A stretch of 64,000 nucleotides of DNA from DASQPA01 sp963756455 (GTDB lineage: Bacteria > Acidobacteriota > Thermoanaerobaculia > Multivoradales > UBA5704), in contig CAVWNC010000004.1 in assembly GCA_963756455.1 (NCBI GenBank), positions 1,364,001 through 1,428,000 on the forward strand. The letters run 5' to 3'. A model generated the notes under the pieces. That model was not told where the DNA came from, searched no databases, and saw only the letters and a program-made list of their open reading frames with translations. The translations under genes and the position numbers were made by a program. Shown here in pieces: positions 35,301 to 44,300 of this stretch (positions are counted from its first letter, which is position 1; each line of letters begins with the position of its first letter).

Positions 35301-38300
35301 TTGGCGGTCACCTCCGCAACCGGCACCCCCGCGAGAAGGAGACCGGGCAGCTCGATCGCCTCGGAGTGAGCGTTCTGGAGCGAGAAGAGAACCTCGAAGA
35401 GGGGGTTGCGGCCGCGGTCGCGCTCCGGCTGCAGCAGCTCGACGACCTTCTCGAACGGCAGCTCCTGGTGGGCGAAGGCGCCGAGGACGGTGGCGCGGAG
35501 CCTCTGGAGGAGTGTCTCGAATCCAGGATCGCCGGAGAGATCGGCGCGGACGACCAGGGTGTTGACGAAAAAGCCGATCAACCCTTCGACCTCGCGCCGG
35601 GTGCGGTTGGCGACGGGGAAGCCGACCGGGATGTCGAGCTGGCCGGTCCAGCGCGCGAGAAGGGCGCTCCAGACGGCGAGGAGGACCATGAACGGCGTCG
35701 CCTCCTGCCGCCGGGCGAGGCGCGCCACGCCTTCGTTCAAGGCGCGGGGGAAGAGCGCGGTGGCGACCGCGCCGCGCGGCTCGGGCAGCCGGCCCCGCGG
35801 CCGGTCGGTCGGCAGGTCGAGGGCGGGCACGCCGGCCAGGCTCCGCCGCCAGTAGGCCGCCTGCTCGTCGAAGAGCGGACCGGCCAGCCGCCGCCGCTGC
35901 CAGACGGCGAAGTCGGCGTACTGGATGGGGAGCGGCGGCAGGGCCGGGGCGCTCGCGCCGCCCGGCAGGTGCGCCGGGTAGAGGGCCGCCAGCTCGCGGA
36001 TGAGGACGCCCATGGACCAGCCGTCGCTCACGATGTGGTGGAGGGTGAAGAGGGCGACATGCTCCTCGGCGGCGAGCCGGAGGAGGGCGGCGCGGACGAG
36101 GGGGCCGCGCACGAGGTCGAAGGGGCGCATCCCCTCCTCTTCGGCGAGGCGCCGGGCCGCGGCCTCGCGGCGAGTCCCCGGAAGCGCGGCGAGATCGACC
36201 GCGGGAAGGGGCAGGCCGGCCGCGGCGGAAATCGCCTGCACCGGGACGCCGTCGAGCGTCTGGAACGTGGTGCGGAGCACGGCGTGCCGGCGGGCGATGC
36301 CGGCGAAGCTGGCGGCGAGCGCCGCGGTGTCGAGCCGGCCGGTCAGGCGGACGGCCGCGGGCACGTTGTAGGCCGCGCTCCCCGGCTCCAGGCGGTCGAG
36401 GAACCATAGCCGCTCCTGGGCGAAAGAGAGCGGGATCGGCTCGCCGGGCGCCCAGGCCCGCGCCGGGATCTCCCCCATGTCGTTCGGGTTGGCGCCCGGC
36501 CGCTCGTACCCGAGCTTCGCCGCGAGGCTCCAGGTGACGTCTCCCAGGGTTCCCAGGGCGCTAACGCCCGTCTCCTCCCGAAAACGCTCCGCGGTCCGCG
36601 GGTCGATCCCGGAATGCTGGTGGAACTTGACGTCCCCCAGCATCCGCGACTCGGGATGGATGCCGTCGGTCATCCGCGCCGCGCCGTCCTCGTAGGGGCG
36701 GAGCAGGGCGGGGTCCCAGGGGACCCCAAGGAAGCGGCAGATCCCGGCGAGAACCTCCTCCGGCGAGCGCACCAGATCCTCGAAATGCACCGTGTGCCGG
36801 CGCTCCTCCGGGATGCCTGCGAGGAAGGCGAGGATGTTCTCCTGGGAAACGAGCCAGATCAGCTCGGCCAGCTCGCGGCGAGCGAAGGGGTGCGGGTGGC
36901 GGAAGAAGAGCTGGTCGAGCTTCGCCTCCTCGAAGGAGCGGACGACCGCCGCCGGGTGGCGGACGAGGTGGAGGTAGCGGGCGCCGTCGAACGCCTCCTC
37001 CGCCCGTTCGAGAATCCGCGGATCGAGGGCGTAGCTGGGGGTCTTGTCGACCAGCAGCCGGCCCACGATCGTTCCCTGGATCTCGCGGTAGAGCCGGCGG
37101 GTGCTCCAGCCCTTCCGGACGGCGTCCGCAAGGAAGTCTTCCGCCGCCTCGGCGCCCGTGCCGCGGGCCGCCATGACGGCGCGGACCGCCCCTTCGAGCC
37201 AGAAGCGGTCCCGCCCGGAGAACGCCGCCTGGCGTTCGGCCAGGGTGTTGAAGGAGAGAAGCTCCAGCTCCGGCGGCGCGAAGAGGGCCGGGTGGCCACC
37301 GAGGAGAACCCGCAGGAGGGTCGAGCCCGAGCGCGGCGGCGAGAGGAGGAAGAGGGCCGGCGGGTTCCGCGGCTCGGCGGCCAGGTCCGGAGAAAGCGGC
37401 GACAGAGGATGGACGAGCCGGCGGAGCTCCGCCGCGCGGGCGACGTCGACCCGCGGGGTTGCCGGGGCGGATGGGGCGGGCGCGGCGCCTGGGGCCGATG
37501 CCGGCGATTCCGGCGACTCCGGCCCCCAGAGCCGGACGACCGCCGACCGGTGCTCCCGCGTCAGGTACGCCGCCAGGGTCGAGACGGTGGGGGCGTCGAA
37601 GATCACCACCACCTGGACGACCTCGCCCAGCTCCTGCTGGAGATGGTCGATGAGCACCGCCCCGGCGATCGAGTTGCCTCCCAGCTCGAAGAAGTTGTCG
37701 TTCCGCCCCACCCGCTCGACCTGGAGCACCGCGCGGAAGAGGCCGGCGAGCGCGCGTTCGAGCGGAGTGCGCGGCTCCTCGCTCACCGCCTCTACTGCGG
37801 GCGTGCCGGCGGCGGTCTCGATCTCCAGAAGCTTTCGCCGGTCGATCTTCCCGTGGGCGGTGAGCGGCAGCGCCGGGAGGAGGACGAGGGCGCTCGGCAG
37901 CAGGTGCTCGGGGAGGCGTTCGGCGAGGGCGCCGCGCAGCGCGGCGAGGGTGAGATCGCCTTCCGCCGTGACCTGGGGAACGACGTAGGCGATGAGCCGG
38001 GTCTCCTCCCCCACCGCGCTTCCCGGCCGCGCCAGGACGACCGCCTCGCGCACCGTGGGGAGTGCCGCCACCGCCGCCTGGACCTCGCCGGGCTCGATGC
38101 GGAAGCCGCGGATCTTCACCTGGTCGTCGGTCCGGCCGAGATAGTCGAGCTGCCCGTCCGCCCGCCGCCGGGCGAGGTCGCCCGAACGGTAGAGGCGCGC
38201 TCCCGGCGGCCCCGAAAGCGCGCCCCAGGGATCAGGTACGAAGCGCTCCGCCGTCCGCTCCGGCCGCCCGAGGTAGCCGCGGGCGACCCCGGCGCCGCCG

Positions 38301-41300
38301 ACGAAGATCTCGCCGGGCACCCCCACCGGCACCGGCCGCAGCCCGGAGTCCAGGAGGTGGAGGGTGAGGTGCGGGAGCGGGAAGCCGATCGGGCTCCGGT
38401 CCGCGGTGAGATCGGCGCGGCGGATGCGGCGGGAGGTGACGTGCACGGTCGTCTCGGTGATGCCGTACAGGTTGACGAGGGCCGGCCGCTCGTCGCCATG
38501 GCGAAAAATCCAGGGCGCGAGCCCCGGCACGTCGAGCGCCTCGCCGCCGAAGACGACCCGCCGGAGCCCGGAGAGGTCCGCCGCCGCTCCCGCCGCCTCT
38601 TCCGCCCAGAGGAGCTGGCGGAAGGCCGACGGGGTCTGGCTGAGGATCGTCACCCCCTCGCGGCCGAGGAGGCGGACGAAATCGACCGGCGAGCGGCTCA
38701 CCTCCGGCGGGACGACGACGAGCCGCCCGCCGTGGAGGAGCGCCCCCCAGATCTCCCAGACCGAAAAGTCGAAGGCATAGGAGTGGAAGAGGGTCCAGGT
38801 GTCTCCCGGACCGAAGCCGAAATCGGGCTCGGTCGCCGCGAAGAGCCGGGAGACGTTGCCGTGGGTGACCGCGACGCCCTTCGGCTGTCCGGTCGAGCCC
38901 GAGGTATAGATGACATAGGCGAGGTGGTCGGGACCCGCTTCGCTCGCCATGCCCGCCCGCTCGCCGAGGATTTCCGTCCGGTCGAGAAGGACGAGCCGCG
39001 CCGACTCCGAAGCCTCGGGAAGCACCGAAAGGAACCTCTCGGCGGTGACGAGCGCCGCGACCCCGCTGTCGGCGAGGAGGTAGGCGAGGCGCTCCCGCGG
39101 GTAGGCGGGGTCGAGGGGGACGTAAGCGCCGCCCGCCGCGAGCACCCCGACGACCGCGCTCACCAGATCGAGCGAGCGTTCGAGGCAAATCCCCACCCGC
39201 GACTCGGGGCCGATCCCCAGCTCCTGAAGCCGGCGCGCCAGGCGGCGAGCCCCGACCGCTAGCGCGCCGTAGGAGAGCAGCTCGCCCGCGTGGACGACGG
39301 CGACGGCGTCGGGGGCCGCCACGGCGCGGGCGAAGAAGGCGGCGTGGAGGGTCGGACAGGGCGTTTCCGCCGGGCGGCCTCCCGCATTCCACTCGATCAC
39401 CAGCTGCTGGATCTCGCCGGGACCCAGCAGCGGCAGGTCCGAGACCGCCCGCCCGGGATCGGCCACCGCCGCCCCGAGGAGCGTCTCGAAAGCGGCGGCG
39501 AGGCGGCCGATCGTCGGTCCGTCGAAGAGGTCAGCGCTGTAGAGCCACTCGCCGGAGATCCCCTCCTCTCCCCCAATCCCCGCCATGCAGTTGACGACGA
39601 GGTCGAACTTCGCGGTCTCCGCGCCGCTCGCGAAGGGCTCCCAGGCGAGGCCGGGGAGCGCCAGGTCGGGGAGCGGAGCGTTCTGCATCTGGAGGACGAC
39701 CTGGACGAGCGGCGGGCGCGACGGATCGCGGCGAGGCACGATCGCCTCGACCAGGCGCTCGAACGGCAGGTCCTGGTGGGCGTAGGCGGCGAGCGCCGTC
39801 TCCCGGGCCTGGCCCAGGGCGGTCTGGAACGATGGCTCGGCGCGGAGATCGACCGGGAGGGCCAGGGTGTTGATGAAGAACCCGATCAGCCCTTCGAGCT
39901 CGCGGCGGGTGCGGTGGGCGATCGTCGAACCCACGAGGAGGGCCGGCTGACCGGCGAAGCGCGCGAGGGTCGCGGCGAAGGCCGCGAGGAGGGTCATGAA
40001 GAGGGTCGTGCCGCTCTTTTGCGAGAGGACGCGGAGCCGGGCGGCGAGATCGGCGGGGAGGCTCCGCGACAGGCTCCCGCCACGGAAGCTCGGGACCGCC
40101 GGCCGCGGCCGGTCGGCGGGGAGGTCCAGGCGGTCCGGAAAGCCGGCGAGCCGCTCCCGCCACCAGATGACCTGGGCGTCCAGAACCGCCCCAGAGAGCC
40201 AGCTCCGCTGCCACTCGGCGTAGTCGGCATACTGGACCGGAAGCTCGGGGAGGGGCGAGGGGCGCCGCGCGAGGGCCGCCGGATAGAGCGCCGCGACCTC
40301 GGCGAGGAGCACCCCGAGCGACCAGGCGTCGGCGGCGATGTGGTGGAGGGTGAGGAGAAGGGCGTGCTCGTCTCTCCCCAGCCGCAGGAGAACCGTGCGC
40401 AGGAGCGGCCCGCGGGAGAGGTCGAAGCGGCGGACGGCCGCCGCCCCCGCCACCCGGAGCGCCTCGGCCTCCCGCACCGCGCGCGGCAGCCGGGAGAGGT
40501 CGGCGAGCGGCAGCGGGAGAGCGAGATGCGCCGCGATCGCCTGGACCGGTCCCGCCGGGGTCGTCTCGAACGACGTGCGGAGGGTCTCGTGCCGGCGGAC
40601 GATCTCGCGGAGGGTGGCGGCGAGCGCCGCCGGATCGAGCCGGCCGCGCAGGCGGACCGCCGCCGGCACGTTGTAGGCCACGTTCCCCGGCGCCATCCGA
40701 TCGACGAACCACAGCCGCTCCTGGGCGAAGGAGAGCCGCGGCGCGGCGGTCCGCCGGGAGCGGGAGAGCGGGGGCGCGCCGCCCAGCGTCTCCCCGGCGG
40801 CGCGCGCCCGCAAAACCGCCGCGGCGAAGCCCGCCACGGTCGGCGCCGCGAACAGCTCGCGGAGCGGCAGCTCGATGGCCAAAGACTCGCGGAGGCGCGC
40901 GAGGGCCTGGGTGGCGAGGAGCGAGTGGCCGCCGAGGTCGAAGAAATTGTCGGTGACGCCGACCCGGGGCACCCCGAGGACTTCCGCCCACGCCGCCGCC
41001 ACCAGCTCCTCGACCGGCGTGCGGGGAGCCGCGTACCCGCCGGTCCCACCGGCGCCCGCCGGCCGCTCCGGCCCGCCGAGAGTCGTGTGGGATAAAGCCC
41101 GCCGGTCGAGCTTGCCGCTGGGGGTGAGCGGCAGGGCGTCGAGGAGGACGAACGACGGGACCATCGCCTCCGGCAGGGTGAGGGCGAGGACGCGACGGAC
41201 GTCGCGCAGCAGATCCTCCCCCCGCGTCCAGATCGGTCCGGGCTCCGCCAATATCGGGGATCGCGGGGATCGCGGGGATCGCTCCGCCAATACCGGGGAG

Positions 41301-44300
41301 CGCTCCGCTACCACGACCGGCGCGGGCCGCCGGGCGAAGACGTTCCACAGGGAGGTCCCGGCGAGGGCCTCGTCCTGCTCGGTCGTGACGACGAAGCCGT
41401 GCTCCCGGAGGAGAGTGACGACCTGCGCCAGCCGGCCGCCCCGGTCGTGGACCTCGGCGACCACCTGGCGGACCTTCCCCCAGTCTCCCTCGCCGAGCCC
41501 GGAGAGGACTTCGAGCTCGCTCTTCTCGGCGTCGACTTTGAGCAGGTCGATGCGATCGACCTCTTCCTCCCGGATCACCTCGGCGAGGGTGCGCACCCGG
41601 CAGACCACCGGCTCGCCCAGGAGCCGCAGGTCGAGCATCTCGTCGGCGTCGGCGTCCGAAATTCGCGCCAGCCCCGCCGGATCGCGGGCCAGGAACGAGC
41701 GCACCACCTCCCGATCCTCGCCGTCCGCGTGGCGTCCGGAGAGGAGGGTGGCGTGGGGGTAGTAGGTCAGCTCGGCCTCGCCCGGCGCCTCGCCCAGGGC
41801 GTGCTCGAAGAGCCGGGTCGCGATCCCGTGGAGGGCGGCGTTGGCCGCGAGAGCGGCGAAGACCTGGGGGATGGGCTCGAAGGCGTAGACGGTGACCCCC
41901 GGCGCCTCGCGGCCGGCGAAGAGGGTGAAGAGGCCGATGTTCGCCCCGACGTCGAAGACCCGGTTGCCCGGCGCAATCGTGATCCCATGGCGCAGATAGC
42001 CGCGGCCGGTGAAGATCTCGCCATAGAGAAACTCCGTCTCCCCGCGGTTTCTCTGTACGACCGGGGTGCCGTCGGGGAGGTCGAGGAGGGTCGCGCCCGC
42101 CGGGAGCCCCTGCCGCTCCAGGCGGAGGAGACGCAGGAGTGGGCCGGCCGGGCCGGCGGCGGGGACGAGCCAGGCGAGGAGATCCCCCTTCCCGGTCAGG
42201 CCCACCGCCGCCTCCGCCACCCCGGGATGCCGGCGGAGCGCCGCCTCGATCTCACCGAGCTCGATCCGCACCCCCCGCACCTTCACCTGGCTGTCCGTCC
42301 GCCCCAGGTACTCGATCTCGCCCCCGGTCCGGAAGCGCGCCAGGTCCCCCGTGCGGTAGAGCCGGGCGCCGGAGGCGTTGGAGACGCCGGAGGATACCGG
42401 GAAGAGATCGGGCAGGAACCGCTCGGCGGTGAGCCCCGGGCGGCCGAGGTAGCCGCGGGCGGGCTGGACGCCGCCGATCCACAGCTCCCCTGTCACCCCG
42501 ATAGGCACCGGCACGAGGGCGCGGTCGAGGAGGTGGATCCGGGTGTTGGCGATCGGCCGGCCGATGGGAACCGAGAGACGCCGCGAGCCCGGCGCGCACG
42601 CCCAGGCGGTGACGTCCACCGCCGCCTCGGTGGGGCCGTAGAGGTTGTGGAGCTCGACTGTCGGAAGGAGATCGAAGAAGCGCGCGGCGAGCGGCGCCGG
42701 CAGCGCCTCGCCGCTCGCGATCACCCGCACGAGCGACCGGCAGCGCTCGACCGCCGGCTCGGCGAGGAAGGCCTGGAGCATCGAGGGCACGAAATGGACC
42801 GTCGTGATCTCGTGGAGGGCGATCGTCCGCGCCAGGTCGTGGGGGTCCTGGTGCCCCCCTGGCCGGGCGAAGACGAGCCGGGCGCCGGCGAGGAGAGGCC
42901 AGAACAGCTCCCACACCGAAACGTCGAAGCTCACCGGGGTCTTCTGAAGAACGTGGTCCTCCGGCCGCAGCCCATACCGCTCCTGCATCCAAAGCAGCCG
43001 ATTGACGATCGCCCGATGGCTGTTCATCGCCCCCTTGGGGGTCCCCGTCGAGCCCGACGTGTAGAGAACGTAAGCGAGATCGTCCGGTACCGCCCGACGC
43101 TCCGCCGCCGTGCCTCCCAGTAAGAGATCGGGAGATTGCGGGTCGTAGGGGCGGAACCCCGTGGCCGCCCTTTCCCTGGGAGGGCGGGTCCCTCCCCCCT
43201 GGGCGGGAGGCGGTTGGGTCAGGGGGGAGGTTAGGAGGGGGGCGCCGCGCGGAGGTCCAACCTTCTTCTCCTTCTCTCCCACGAAAACCACCCGAATGTC
43301 CGCCGATATCGCCGGCATCGTCTGCAGCCAGGCCCCCGCCTCCACCGAGGTCACGACAACCCCCACCCCCGAGTCCGCCAGCATGAACCGCAGCCGCTCC
43401 GCCGGATACGAGGGATCGAGCGGCACATACGCCGCCCCCGCCGCCAACACCGCGAGGAGGGCCACGATCAGCTCCGGCGACCGCTCCAGGGCGATCCCCA
43501 CCCGGCCCTCCGGCCCCACGCCCAGCGCCCGCAGGCGCGCCGCCCCCTCCCCCGCCCGCGCCGCCAGCTCGCCATAGGAGAGGCTCTCCCCTTCGAGCTC
43601 GACCGCCACCGCCTCCGGCGTCCGCGCCACCTGGGCGGCGATCCTCTCGTGGAGGCAGAGCTCCGGGGGATAGCCGGCCGCGGTGTCGTTCCACTCGCGG
43701 AGCGCCTGGGCTTCCGGCGCCGAGAGGAACGGCAGCTCGGAAAGCCGCCGGCAGGGATCGTCCACCGCCGCCTTGAGCAGATTCAGAAGGTGCCCAGCGA
43801 ACCGTGTCACCGTCGTGCGGTCGAAGAGGTCGGAGCGGTATTCGAGCCCGCCGCCCACCTCGTCCCCGGCGTCGGCGAGCGACAGGGTCAGGTCGAAGAG
43901 GGTCGACGCGCTCTCGATCGGCTGCGGGTGGAGGGTGAGCCCCGGCAGCGCCAGCTCCCCCTCGCCGGGGGTGAAGAGGGCGCACATCGTCTGGAAGAAC
44001 GGCGTCTCTCCGAGGCTCCGCTCCGGCTGCAGCTCCTGGACGAGCTGGTCGAAGGGCAGATCCTGGTGGGCGAAGGCCGCGAGCATCCCCTGGCGCACCC
44101 GCTCCAGGATCTCCGCAAACGTGGGATCGCCGGCGAGATCCGCGCGGAGGACCAGCGTGTTGACGAAAAAGCCGATCAGCGGCTCGACCTCCCGCCGGGC
44201 GCGGCCCGCGACCGGGGTGCCGATCGTGAGATCGCTCTCCCCCGTGAGGCGGACGAGGAGCGCGGCGTACGCCGCCGTCACGGTCATCAGGAGGGTCGCC

